DNA from: Pseudomonadota bacterium
GTDB lineage: Bacteria > Pseudomonadota > Alphaproteobacteria > Rhizobiales > Devosiaceae
Direction: 5' to 3'
DNA length: 30,233 bases
Assembly: GCA_023415605.1 (NCBI GenBank)
Contig: JAEZKB010000263.1
Coordinates: forward strand, 1-30,233
A program made the translations under genes and the position numbers. Below are positions 7,568 to 15,428 of this stretch, piece after piece (position 1 is the stretch's first letter; each line of letters starts with the position of its first letter). The notes beneath the pieces were generated by a model. That model saw only the letters and a list, made by a program, of their open reading frames with translations, did no database searches and was not told the DNA's origin.

Positions 7568-8248
7568 ATGAGCCAGAACAGCCGGCTTGGTCTGATTGCG
7601 GCTTTGGCTGGCGGGCTGTTGATCGGTGCAGCCGGCGCGGTCACGGCCTATCAGGAATTCGAAGTCTTCGCGTCCGGCGGGCTCGGCCCCGCGGATCGCT
7701 TCGCCGCACTACGGCAGGGCGAGTATCACGACGCGCCCTCCATTTTGGCTAAGCGGCTGGTGCTCGATGCCTGTGTCGAGGCCATCAACGGCATCTACGG
7801 CATCATGCAGGCGCCGGAAGATCGCACCGGAATGCTTGAGCATTGCCGCCTGGAGGCTGATCACATCACCGCCGAAGCCCCGACCTATGCTTATGCCCAC
7901 TATGTCGGCGCCCTCGCCGCCGCCGAACTTGGCGACACTGAAGGCTTCAACAGCCGCGTCCTTGCAGCGCAGATCACCGGACCCAGGGAGCAATGGATCG
8001 CCGAGCAACGCGTGGCGCTGGTGGAGGACGAGTTCCCTGTGGCCATACCTGAGGTCCTGACGCGCCACGATGCAGACCTGCGCCTGCTCGTTACCAGCAA
8101 CCGCGGGGTCGACAGCATTTCTCAGCGCTATGTCCGCCAGCCCGATTTCCGCGAGCGTATCACGGCCATCGTCGAGACCATGCCCGAAGCGGACCAGAGG
8201 CGCTTCATTTCCCGTGTCCGGCAAGCGGCCGCGCAGGTGAAGCCGTGA
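7568..8248 (+). CDS. Membrane-anchored protein of unknown function, first gene of exopolysaccharide operon
   Basis: I do not recognise a named family. The 226-residue protein has an N-terminal hydrophobic segment (LGLIAALAGGLLIGAAGAVTA) that could be an anchor or an uncleaved signal. A soluble, helical, probably periplasmic domain follows. The alternating alanine-rich helices around AYAHYVGALAAAELGDTEGF resemble tetratricopeptide-type packing, but no clear repeat can be delimited. Two cysteines occur, in LDACVEAI and LEHCRLEA. The stop codon overlaps the GTG start of the O-antigen-ligase-like gene by four bases (8245-8248), so its role is probably tied to polysaccharide polymerisation or export. 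The ribosome binding site AGAGG precedes the ATG. Confidence 0.8.
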   Translation: MSQNSRLGLIAALAGGLLIGAAGAVTAYQEFEVFASGGLGPADRFAALRQGEYHDAPSILAKRLVLDACVEAINGIYGIMQAPEDRTGMLEHCRLEADHITAEAPTYAYAHYVGALAAAELGDTEGFNSRVLAAQITGPREQWIAEQRVALVEDEFPVAIPEVLTRHDADLRLLVTSNRGVDSISQRYVRQPDFRERITAIVETMPEADQRRFISRVRQAAAQVKP

Positions 8249-9642
8249 GCCTGCCGCAGGGGATCAGCATCAAGCACCAGCCGACGGCCCGCGTTCATGC
8301 CCATGCCGGGAATCGGCAGCGCCGCGTCAATGGGGTGCTGACCACCATTCTTGTCGCCATCGTCGCGATCGCCCCTATCCTGCTGGGTAGCAACCGGCCC
8401 TTCTTCTGGGCCTTCTGGGCGGCCGTGATCGGCGCCGTGGCCGTGCTTTATCTCGTCGCCCTGCTGGTTCGCGGCGAAACCCTGCGCATGCCGCTCCGCC
8501 GCCTATGGCTGCCGGCGTCGCTGCTCGCCGCACTGCTGGTCTTCCTCGGTGCGCAGATGGCACCCATCGCCACAGCCTTTGTCGGCGCCTCCGGCGATGT
8601 CATAGCGAGCGCCACCCTCAGCCTCGCCCCAGGTGCCACCTGGCTGACGCTGCTGCAGTTCGCCACCTACGGGCTCTTCTTTTTCCTGATGCTCCAGGTT
8701 GCCGCCAACCGCAGCCGCGCCCGCCGCATCGGTGTCGCATTGTTTGTCGTCGTCGTCGCCCACGCACTCTACGGCCTCTTCGCGTTGGTGCTGCTCGATG
8801 ACTCGCTGCTGTTCTTCCCGAAATGGGCCTATGAAGGTTTTGCGACGGGCGGCTTCGTCAACCGCAACTCCTTCGCCACCTTCCTGGCCTTCGGCCTGGT
8901 GCTCGGCGTGCTGCTCGCCGCCCGCGAACTCAAAGGCGACGGCGGACGGGCCAACGCTGCCGTGATCCTGGCCGGCAGCGCGCTGATCCTCGCCACCTTG
9001 GTCGCAACGGGATCCCGCATGGGTCTCTTTGCCGGCCTCGTCGGCTCTGCTGTCGCCGTGCTGATGGCCGGCGCGAAAGATGAGAAGACCACCCGCACCC
9101 GCGGTCTGCTGCTCGCCATCCTGCCGATCGCCGCCGCCATCGTGGTCTTCATCCTCTATGGTGCCGGCACCTTCGACCGGCTCGGCTCGCTGGAGAGTGA
9201 CGCCAATGTTCGTGGAGACCTCTATCAGCAGGTCATCGGCATGATCGCCGCCCGCCCTTGGCTTGGCTATGGCGGTGGCGCCTTCGAACTCGCCTATCCG
9301 CTCTTTCACCAGCTGCCGGTCAGCCCTGACCTCGTCTGGGACAAGGCCCACTCGACCTATCTCAGCCTCTGGGCCGAACTCGGCCTCGTCGCCGGCTCCA
9401 TCCCGATGCTGCTCATTGCATGGATCGCCATCGACGCTCTGCGTCTCTATCTCGGCCGCCGCTCAGGCGACTGGACCGCCCCGGCCGCCGCCGTCGCGGT
9501 AACCGTGGTCGCGGCCCTGCATTCGACCGTCGATTTCAGCCTCGAAATGCAGGCCAACGTCTTCTTCTTCCTCGCTGTGCTCGCCGTCGGGGTGGCCCGC
9601 AGCGACACCCGCCGCAATACCGGCGAAGCGGAGGTGGCGTGA
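8245..9642 (+). CDS. O-antigen ligase / Wzy polymerase family protein
   Basis: This is a polytopic membrane protein of 465 residues with about ten to twelve hydrophobic helices. The Wzy_C-type region is in the second half. NRNSFATFLAFGLVLGVLLAA is followed by a large loop with DLYQQVIGMIAARPWLGYGG and then HSTYLSLWAELGLVAG, the arginine- and histidine-containing pattern of O-antigen ligases and polysaccharide polymerases. It would join or transfer polysaccharide repeat units on the periplasmic side. Translation starts at GTG 8245 within the stop region of the preceding gene. Its own stop overlaps the ATG of the phosphatase gene by one base (TGATG), so all three genes are translationally coupled. 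Whether it ligates to lipid A or polymerises an exopolysaccharide cannot be told. Confidence 0.88.
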   Translation: MSLPQGISIKHQPTARVHAHAGNRQRRVNGVLTTILVAIVAIAPILLGSNRPFFWAFWAAVIGAVAVLYLVALLVRGETLRMPLRRLWLPASLLAALLVFLGAQMAPIATAFVGASGDVIASATLSLAPGATWLTLLQFATYGLFFFLMLQVAANRSRARRIGVALFVVVVAHALYGLFALVLLDDSLLFFPKWAYEGFATGGFVNRNSFATFLAFGLVLGVLLAARELKGDGGRANAAVILAGSALILATLVATGSRMGLFAGLVGSAVAVLMAGAKDEKTTRTRGLLLAILPIAAAIVVFILYGAGTFDRLGSLESDANVRGDLYQQVIGMIAARPWLGYGGGAFELAYPLFHQLPVSPDLVWDKAHSTYLSLWAELGLVAGSIPMLLIAWIAIDALRLYLGRRSGDWTAPAAAVAVTVVAALHSTVDFSLEMQANVFFFLAVLAVGVARSDTRRNTGEAEVA

Positions 9643-10430
9643 TGGCCCGCCTCGCCGGATGGATCGATAGCCTCCTCAATCGCTCCGAGCGCGCCGCGAC
9701 GGGGCCGCTCCCTCGCCTCTCAGCCGCAGAACGCCCGGCACTGATCTACGCTATCGGCGACGTGCATGGCTGCCTCGATGCCCTCAAGACACTCGAGGCT
9801 CGTATCGTCGCGGACGCTGCCGGGACACCCGGCGACAAATGGATCGTGATGCTCGGCGACTATGTCGACCGTGGTCCGCACTCCGCCCAGGTGCTCGACC
9901 ACCTGACAGCCCGCCCACCCGCCGGCTTTTCCCGTATCTGTCTCCGCGGCAACCACGACGAGGCCATGCTGGCCGCGATCGAAGATTCGCGCGCCGTCGA
10001 GAACTGGATCGCCTGGGGGATCGAAACGACGCTCGCCTCCTATGGCCTCGGCGCCGCGCAGATCGCCCAACTCACCACCCCCGGTCGTGCCGCCGCCAAG
10101 CAGCAACTGCTTCAGGCCGTCATCCCTGACGAGCACATCACGTTTCTGCGCAATCTGCCGGTGATCCTCACCGTCCCCGGCTTTGTCTTCGTCCATGCCG
10201 GCCTCCGCCCCGGCGTCGAGATCGGCAAGCAGCAGGACCGGGACCTGATGTGGATCCGCCGTGAATTCCTTGACACCGACCACGACTTTGGCGCCGTGGT
10301 CATCCACGGCCACACGCCTGTCGGGACTCCCGAACTAACCCCCTACCGCGCCAGCATCGACACGGCCTGCTTCGCCAGCGGTGTGCTAACGGCGGTGCGG
10401 ATAGATGACGGTGGGGTAAGGGTGCTTTAG
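9642..10430 (+). CDS. PPP-family metallophosphoesterase (serine/threonine phosphatase-like)
   Basis: The 262-residue protein has the full PPP/calcineurin-like metal-site set: GDVHG at 39-43, GDYVDRG at 72-78, RGNHDE at about 102-107, VFVHAGLRPG, and VVIHGHTPVG near the C-terminus. These bind two metal ions and hydrolyse phosphoesters. Related bacterial enzymes act on phosphoserine, phosphothreonine, sometimes phosphotyrosine, or on dinucleoside polyphosphates. The ATG at 9642 overlaps the previous stop (TGATG). A longer in-frame extension from 9420 lies wholly inside the ligase gene and is rejected. Its place in an exopolysaccharide operon facing a tyrosine autokinase gene suggests a regulatory role in polysaccharide synthesis. 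A PPP-family phosphatase (PssZ) has been tied to exopolysaccharide production in Rhizobium. Confidence 0.92.
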   Translation: MARLAGWIDSLLNRSERAATGPLPRLSAAERPALIYAIGDVHGCLDALKTLEARIVADAAGTPGDKWIVMLGDYVDRGPHSAQVLDHLTARPPAGFSRICLRGNHDEAMLAAIEDSRAVENWIAWGIETTLASYGLGAAQIAQLTTPGRAAAKQQLLQAVIPDEHITFLRNLPVILTVPGFVFVHAGLRPGVEIGKQQDRDLMWIRREFLDTDHDFGAVVIHGHTPVGTPELTPYRASIDTACFASGVLTAVRIDDGGVRVL

Positions 10431-10433
10431 CGC

Positions 10434-11123
10434 CTAGTGCGCATTCTTGCCGAAGATCCAGGCGGCCGGCGTGCGGGCGATGATCGCCAGGTCACGACCC
10501 AGCCCCCAGTCACGGACATAGTCCACATCCGCTTCGATGCGGCGAATGATGTCGTCCTTGCGCCGGGTAGGGCCGCGGAGACCGCGGATCTGCGCGAGCC
10601 CAGTCATGCCGGGGCGCATATCGAGGCGGTGAGTGGCCCAGGGATAGCGGGCAACGATGTCTTCTTCCATGGCCAGGGCATGCGGACGCGGACCGACCAG
10701 TGACATATGGCCGACCAACACGTTGAAGAGTTGCGGCAGTTCGTCGAGGCTGGTGCGGCGCAAATACGCCCCAAGTGCTGTGATGCGTGTGTCGCCCGGG
10801 GTGGCCTGGGTGAACTCGCGGCCCGGCTCCGCCACTGTCATTGTGCGGAACTTGAGGATGGTGAAAGCCACGCCGCCACGCCCATAGCGCTGTTGCCGAT
10901 AGAGCGCCGGCATGCGGTCGATGACGACAATAGAAAGCGCAATCACCACCAACAGCGGCGCGAACAGCACGATCAACCCGAACGACGCAACGATATCGAA
11001 GCCGCGTTTGACCATGAGCTGCAGACGCGGGAGCGCACCAGCGCGACGGACGGGCCAGGCGGTGGGAGCCGGTAACTCGGCGACCTCACTGGCGTTATGG
11101 AGGCCCTCGGCGTCATATAGCAT
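10434..11123 (-). CDS. Undecaprenyl-phosphate sugar-phosphate transferase (bacterial sugar transferase, ExoY/WcaJ C-terminal type)
   Basis: This membrane enzyme primes polysaccharide synthesis by moving a sugar-1-phosphate from a nucleotide sugar to undecaprenyl phosphate. The 229-residue protein has the family order. It has an amphipathic lead (VKRGFDIVASFGLIVLFAPLLVVIALSIV) forming the membrane helix, then FTILKFRTM at about 86-94. RRTSLDELPQLFNVLVGHMSLVGPRP follows with the catalytic Asp-Glu pair. The C-terminal part has RPGMTGLAQIRG. It lacks the four-helix N-terminal domain of full-length WcaJ, so it is of the short ExoY/PssA kind. It lies downstream of the tyrosine autokinase on the same strand across 134 bases and converges on the phosphatase gene, three bases away. 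Confidence 0.93.
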   Translation of the reverse strand: MLYDAEGLHNASEVAELPAPTAWPVRRAGALPRLQLMVKRGFDIVASFGLIVLFAPLLVVIALSIVVIDRMPALYRQQRYGRGGVAFTILKFRTMTVAEPGREFTQATPGDTRITALGAYLRRTSLDELPQLFNVLVGHMSLVGPRPHALAMEEDIVARYPWATHRLDMRPGMTGLAQIRGLRGPTRRKDDIIRRIEADVDYVRDWGLGRDLAIIARTPAAWIFGKNAH

Positions 11124-11198
11124 CGACGGCTCGTCTCACTCATGATGGAGACGACAATTCCGCCTCCTCACCATGCGCACCGCATGAGGCGCGCTGAA

Positions 11199-11224
11199 CT
11201 CAGGCCGCTAATTCAGGCCCTGAG
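11199..11224 (-). other. Possible attenuator hairpin between autokinase and sugar transferase genes
   Basis: CTCAGG (11199-11204) and CCTGAG (11219-11224) form a short stem with further imperfect pairing inside (GGCC/GGCC with a bulged C). A second dyad, ATGCG-cac-CGCAT flanked by CCTC/GAGG, lies at about 11166-11188. Neither is followed by a T run on the minus strand. They may reduce readthrough or mark a promoter for the transferase gene. Confidence 0.25.
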
Positions 11225-11257
11225 CGAGAGAGTCCACCGATTTCTCTTAACATCGGC

Positions 11258-13432
11258 CTAATAGGCCTCGTTGTAATAACCCGCATATTTGTTGCGGTAC
11301 GAGGCGGCACTGCCTTCCTGCTGGTTCAGTATCACCAGCGTGGGCACGCCCGGGCGCTTTGCACTTTCGAGACTGCTCGCAGCATCGCGCGCATCGCGTT
11401 GGCTGGTCGAGGCCCAGCGCACCACAAAGGCGATGGCATCGGCGAACTTGGCGAGATAGAGCCCGTCCACCACCGGACCCACCGGCGGGGTATCGATCAC
11501 CACCATTTCGAAATGCGTTCGGGCGAGCTGGATGAGGTCGTCGAAGGCCTTGCTGGCGATCACCTGGTCCGTGGGAATGTCGCTGCGCCGGGCACCGACC
11601 AAGGCGAGCAGCCCGGTCTGGCTTTCGGTGAAGAGAATGTCGGATAGACCCTCTTCATTGGCCGGTTTCATCAGATGCTCAAGCAGGCCAGTCGAGGCCT
11701 CCACGCCCATTTGTCGGTGGATCGAGGGTTTGCGCAGATCGGCGTCGATCAGCAGCACGCTGCGGCCCGAAATCGCATAGGCGCGGGCGATGGACAGCGC
11801 CATCGTGGTCTTGCCTTCGCCCGGCGCGGCCGACGAAACCATCAGCACCTTGCCCGGCCGCTTCTCGCCTGGTCCTGGCTGCGCTGCATTCTCGTCGGCT
11901 CGGCGCAGCGCCTGGTCGATCTCGGCGCGCACTCGGCGCACGGTTTCGGCGTAGACCGACAGCGGCGAGGTAATCAGCGTATTGGCGGCCGAATCCCCCG
12001 CCTCGCTGCCGACCGGCGGCGCATTCTTGCCGCTGCGATGCTTCGGGATCACCGCGGCGACGGGGAGGCGCAACACTGCCGCCACCTGCCCTTCGGTGGT
12101 AAAGCCGCCGATATAGTTCTCGTAGAGGAAGGCGAGACCGACGCCCAACGCCACCGCCGACAGCAGTGCCATCAGCATGAACAGTGGCGGGTTCGGGAAC
12201 GATGGCTGCATCGGCGCGAGTGCCGGCGACACGACGCGGCTATCGGCGATCTGCAGGCTCGCCTGCTGCTCGACATCGGACACGCGGGCCAGCAGCGTCT
12301 GGTACTGGTTGCGGGCGATCTCGGAATTCTGCTGCAGCTGATAGATGCCGGTCAGCACGTCGGCCGGCAGGTTGCTGGTCAAAATGGTCGACCGCAGCTG
12401 CTGCCGCAGCGTATCGGCACGCTCGCGGCTCTCCGTCACCTGCGCGCGCAGCGCCGACGATTCCTGTCGCGCCGTATCGGCAAGGCCGGACTCGATGCGC
12501 TGCAGCTCGGCGCGGAGGTTGACCTGGGTCTGGCTGCCTTCGCTGGCGGCCGCGAGGCTCGCAGCAATCTCCTGACGCTGCCGTTCGAGTTCGCTCAGCG
12601 CTTCCGACTGCAGCGTATTGGCCACCACTGCCCAGCTCTGGCTCGCAATGCCGGTATCGATGGCGTTGACCTGCCCTGAGGCGCGGTCGAGATCGGCATC
12701 GGCCGACTGCAGCCGGGCCCGCAATTCGAGCACCGCCTGGTTGCCGCTACCGCCGCCGATCCGCTCGATGTTGTTGTCAATGAAGCTGTCGAAGGCTTCT
12801 TCCGACCGCACGATCGCCGCGCTCGCATCGGCGAGCCGGCCCTGCAGGATGTCACGCGCCGCGAGAGCCGAGTCGATCTTTGCTCGCACCTGCGTGTCGA
12901 TATAGGCCCGCGCCACCTCGTTGGCGAGCAGCGCCGCCTTTTCCTGGTCGCGCGAGGTGGCCGAGATGGTGACGAGATACGTGAGCCCGCGGCGCTGCAC
13001 GGAAATGGAGCGAGAGAGCTTCTGCAGCACCGATTGCAATGCTTCATTGCCGGTCGGCTGGGCATCGTCGCGCAGCCGCAGGAAGGCGAGCACCGATTGC
13101 AGCATGCCAAGCTGCACCCCGAACTCGGGATCGGTGACCAGGTTGTTGGCCCGCACCACTTCGAGCATCACGGCGTCGGACCGGAGGATTTCGACCTCAC
13201 TGTCGACGCGCGCATTCTCCGACGAGGCACCCATCATTTCGGCCGCCGGATCGAGCAGGTTCTTCTTGCTCGGGTCGACCAGTACCATGGTGGTGGCGGT
13301 GTACGTGGGGGTCAGCGAGAACACCACGATCGCCGCCAGCACGACGATCACCGCTATCGTTCCGATGATGAGCCGTAACTGGCGCCGCAGCAGACCGATT
13401 ACGCCGCGGAGGTCGATCCCGGACTCATCCAT
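11258..13432 (-). CDS. Exopolysaccharide co-polymerase / tyrosine autokinase (Wzz-BY-kinase fusion, ExoP/Wzc-like)
   Basis: The 724-residue inner-membrane protein controls polysaccharide chain length and export. Residues about 1-110 hold a Wzz domain with a first membrane helix (LIIGTIAVIVVLAAIVVFSL). A long periplasmic coiled-coil region (about 180-400) is followed by a GNVR-type segment and a second membrane helix (PPLFMLMALLSAVALGVGLAFL). The cytoplasmic BY-kinase carries Walker A GEGKT at 538-542, Walker A' LLIDADLRKP at about 560-569 and Walker B VVIDTPP at about 644-650. The C-terminus has a tyrosine cluster, residues 712, 716, 719, 720 and 724, as expected for autophosphorylation. Kinase and adaptor are on one chain, as in proteobacterial Wzc. 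The PPP phosphatase gene encoded opposite could be its antagonist, though that is inference. Confidence 0.95.
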   Translation of the reverse strand: MDESGIDLRGVIGLLRRQLRLIIGTIAVIVVLAAIVVFSLTPTYTATTMVLVDPSKKNLLDPAAEMMGASSENARVDSEVEILRSDAVMLEVVRANNLVTDPEFGVQLGMLQSVLAFLRLRDDAQPTGNEALQSVLQKLSRSISVQRRGLTYLVTISATSRDQEKAALLANEVARAYIDTQVRAKIDSALAARDILQGRLADASAAIVRSEEAFDSFIDNNIERIGGGSGNQAVLELRARLQSADADLDRASGQVNAIDTGIASQSWAVVANTLQSEALSELERQRQEIAASLAAASEGSQTQVNLRAELQRIESGLADTARQESSALRAQVTESRERADTLRQQLRSTILTSNLPADVLTGIYQLQQNSEIARNQYQTLLARVSDVEQQASLQIADSRVVSPALAPMQPSFPNPPLFMLMALLSAVALGVGLAFLYENYIGGFTTEGQVAAVLRLPVAAVIPKHRSGKNAPPVGSEAGDSAANTLITSPLSVYAETVRRVRAEIDQALRRADENAAQPGPGEKRPGKVLMVSSAAPGEGKTTMALSIARAYAISGRSVLLIDADLRKPSIHRQMGVEASTGLLEHLMKPANEEGLSDILFTESQTGLLALVGARRSDIPTDQVIASKAFDDLIQLARTHFEMVVIDTPPVGPVVDGLYLAKFADAIAFVVRWASTSQRDARDAASSLESAKRPGVPTLVILNQQEGSAASYRNKYAGYYNEAY

Positions 13433-13656
13433 TCGAATACACTAGTCCCAAGGGCAGAATCACGCCTCGGAGCGTAAGTGAAATATGGTTAACGCAAATA
13501 CACTTTCAGGAGGGGGGCAGATTATGCACCGCGCAGGGCTGGTCTGCGTGCGACCCTCTTCCGGCTAGGCCGTTCGAGCGTTAGGCTGGTTTGGTCAACT
13601 GCGGGAGTCGCCGCTGTTTGCGTCCGCGGCGGGTCCCTGAAACTCGGGGATTTGAA

Positions 13657-14037
13657 GTGCCCACCAAAGCCAAATCGACCGCAGCCCCTCTGAGCGAGGA
13701 CGCTATCCGCCACCGCGCCTACCTAATGTGGGAGGCCGATGGCCGCCCTGACGGGATGGCCGATCATTACTGGATGAAGGCCTCGGAGCCCGCGCCCGAC
13801 ATCGGCGCCAAGCCGAAGGCCAAGGCGACGGCCGCCAAGACTGCGGCCGCGCTGAAATCCGCCAAGCCCAAAGGCAAGGCGGTGAGCCCGGCCGAACCGG
13901 CGCCTGCCAAGTCCAAGACTGCGGCCAAAGCCGAAAAGCCCAAACTCAAGGCCGCGGCGGCCAAGGTCAGCGCTCCGGCGGTCAAGGCCAAGCCTGCCGC
14001 CAAAGCGCCTGCCAAGAAGGCGCCCAAAAAGGCCTGA
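13657..14037 (+). CDS. DUF2934 protein with lysine/alanine-rich histone-H1-like tail
   Basis: The 126-residue protein starts with the DUF2934 core, SEDAIRHRAYLMWEADGRPD followed by HYWMKA (residues about 13-42). The rest is a low-complexity tail of lysine, alanine and proline repeats (AKPKAKATAAKTAAALK and similar), strongly basic and like the tails of bacterial histone-H1-like DNA-binding proteins. Function is unknown. Binding of nucleic acid by the tail is an inference from charge. I start at GTG 13657, which has GGGGA at a good distance. Upstream in-frame TTG 13591 would add 22 residues without family resemblance. The stop abuts the stop of the convergent RidA gene in a TGATCA palindrome (14035-14040). 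Confidence 0.8.
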   Translation: MPTKAKSTAAPLSEDAIRHRAYLMWEADGRPDGMADHYWMKASEPAPDIGAKPKAKATAAKTAAALKSAKPKGKAVSPAEPAPAKSKTAAKAEKPKLKAAAAKVSAPAVKAKPAAKAPAKKAPKKA

Positions 14038-14388
14038 TCAGTCGAGGGCGGCGATCGCCGAGATCTCGACGCGCAGGTTCGGGTCGGCGAGCCGTGCCTC
14101 GATGGTGGCGCGGGCCGGGAGGTTCGCCTTGTCCACCCAGGCGTCGTAGGCTGTGTTCATGGCGGCGAAATCCGCCATGTTCGGCAGGTAGATATTGACC
14201 ATCAGCAGCTTTGACTTGTCGGTGCCGGCTTCTTTGAGCAGCCCGTCGATCTGGCCGAGGATATCCTTGGTCTGATCTTCGACGCTGGCGGTCGCGTTGT
14301 TGGCGACCTGGCCCGAAAGATAGAGCGTGTTGTTGTGCTTGACGGCGCCGGCGAGGCGCTTGCCCGGCTGGTAGCGGGTGATGGTCAT
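14038..14388 (-). CDS. RidA (YjgF/YER057c/UK114) family enamine/imine deaminase
   Basis: RidA proteins are small trimeric enzymes that hydrolyse reactive enamines/imines such as 2-aminoacrylate made by PLP enzymes. The 116-residue product has the family length and motifs: LAGAVKHNNTLYLSGQVANN, then IDGLLKEAGTDKSKLLMVNIYL and the C-terminal LPARATIEARLADPNLRVEISAIA, which contains the conserved catalytic arginine (in PARAT). The second half departs from the archetype (ARLADPNLRVEI instead of the usual VARLP-type sequence), so it probably belongs to an Rid subgroup rather than RidA proper. The ribosome binding site is GAGGAA. It is divergent from the ArsR gene and shares the 126-base control region with it. 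Confidence 0.9.
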   Translation of the reverse strand: MTITRYQPGKRLAGAVKHNNTLYLSGQVANNATASVEDQTKDILGQIDGLLKEAGTDKSKLLMVNIYLPNMADFAAMNTAYDAWVDKANLPARATIEARLADPNLRVEISAIAALD

Positions 14389-14471
14389 CTGGTGTTCCTC
14401 AACAAGAATGTGCGCCTAGGGAATAGTGGGCCCTGCGGGTCGAGGCAAGCACGTCCGACTGCACCTTCTGT

Positions 14472-14511
14472 TATATGCCTTGACAGGAATATGCTTCTGT
14501 CGGCATATACT
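14472..14511 (+). promoter_or_regulatory. Promoter with long inverted repeat (probable ArsR operator)
   Basis: The arms TATATGCC (14472-14479) and GGCATATA (14502-14509) are perfect complements, as are GACAG (14482-14486) and CTGTC (14497-14501), giving 13 paired positions around a short centre. A -35 box TTGACA (14480-14485) lies in the left arm and a -10-like TATACT (14506-14511) or GCATAT (14503-14508) in the right. A repressor bound here would cover the promoter. Transcription would start almost at the ArsR ATG at 14515. Confidence 0.7.
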
Positions 14512-14514
14512 CCC

Positions 14515-14817
14515 ATGTCTACCTTCACCGCCATCGCCGATCCCGTCCGCCGCGACATTCTCGCCCTCCTCCGTCAAGGCGAACAGCCCGCCGGCGCGCT
14601 CGTCGAAGCCCTCGCGCTGCCCCAGCCCAATGTCTCCAAGCACCTCAAGGCGCTGCATGCCGCCGGACTCGTGAGCATCCGCGTCGACGGCCCCCGCCGT
14701 CTCTATAGCCTCGATCCCGCGCCGCTTGCCGAGCTCGACGCCTGGCTCGCGCCCTATCGCGACTTCTGGACCGGCAAGCTCGACGCGCTGGGCGATCACC
14801 TGATGAGGACCGACTGA
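14515..14817 (+). CDS. ArsR-family winged-helix transcriptional regulator
   Basis: The 100-residue protein is a typical small ArsR-type repressor. It has FTAIADPVRRDILALLRQGEQPAGALVEAL, a recognition helix in PQPNVSKHLKALHAAGLV and a wing with VRVDGPRRLYSL. No metal-binding cysteines are present, so it belongs to the SRPBCC-associated non-metal subgroup. I choose ATG 14515. An in-frame ATG at 14491 lies inside the operator dyad and would be upstream of the predicted transcription start. No ribosome binding site precedes 14515, which suggests a leaderless or near-leaderless mRNA. The stop overlaps the ATG of the first SRPBCC gene by one base. It most likely represses its own operon. Confidence 0.92.
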   Translation: MSTFTAIADPVRRDILALLRQGEQPAGALVEALALPQPNVSKHLKALHAAGLVSIRVDGPRRLYSLDPAPLAELDAWLAPYRDFWTGKLDALGDHLMRTD

Positions 14818-15323
14818 TGGCCGCCGCACTCGCCACCATCGAGCGGCACGGCAATGATCTCGACGTGCGCTTCGTCCGCCACTATCCGCGCCCGGTGGAG
14901 ACCGTCTGGGCGGCGCTGACCGATCCGGATCGTCTCGCCGACTGGATGGGTCCCGCCAGGGTTGAGCCCACGGTCGGCGGTCGTTTCGACCTGATGACCG
15001 ACAGCGTGCATGGCTCGACCGGGACCGTACGCGTCTGGGATCCGCCGCGCATTCTCGAATTCACCTGGTCCAACACCCATTCGAAAGATGCGGTGATCCG
15101 CTACGAACTGACGCCCGAGGACGACGGTACCCGCCTCGTGCTCCGCCACAGCGGAATGCCCTACCTGACTAGTGCGCTGATGCTGCCCGGCTGGCACGAC
15201 TTCCTCGAACGGCTCGGCATCATGGTGACCGGCGGCACGCTGCGGCGCGAGATGGATTTCCGTACCATGCAGCAGACCTATATCGACCATTTCGAACTCA
15301 GGGACGTCCAGCTCGACCCCTGA
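14817..15323 (+). CDS. SRPBCC (AHSA1/START-like) domain protein
   Basis: The 168-residue protein has the AHSA1-type SRPBCC fold. FVRHYPRPVETVWAALTDPDRLADWMGP opens the domain, and GSTGTVRVWDPPRILEFTW and the strand ELTPEDDGTRLVLRHSGM follow. The fold has a deep hydrophobic pocket for small ligands, and members bind lipids or polyketides or assist other proteins. The pairing of an ArsR gene with one or two AHSA1-like genes is widespread in bacteria, but the ligand is generally unknown. Translation is coupled to the ArsR gene through TGATG. The second SRPBCC gene follows after 105 bases. Confidence 0.88.
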   Translation: MAAALATIERHGNDLDVRFVRHYPRPVETVWAALTDPDRLADWMGPARVEPTVGGRFDLMTDSVHGSTGTVRVWDPPRILEFTWSNTHSKDAVIRYELTPEDDGTRLVLRHSGMPYLTSALMLPGWHDFLERLGIMVTGGTLRREMDFRTMQQTYIDHFELRDVQLDP

Positions 15324-15428
15324 CGGCTGACACCCACCACTGAGCAAACCACCACCGATCAACCGGACGGGCGCGAACCTTCGCGTCGCGTATCGGCAGA
15401 GCTTTGCCTTCAACCCAAGGAGACGACT

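Noticed and set aside
9420..9641. N-terminal extension of the phosphatase gene
   Set aside because: The added residues fall inside the ligase-like gene. The TGATG junction at 9640-9644 marks the real start.
13800..14034. Tandem-repeat or CRISPR-like array in the DUF2934 gene
   Set aside because: The repetitiveness comes from lysine/alanine/proline codons in an open frame, with no fixed repeat unit or spacers.
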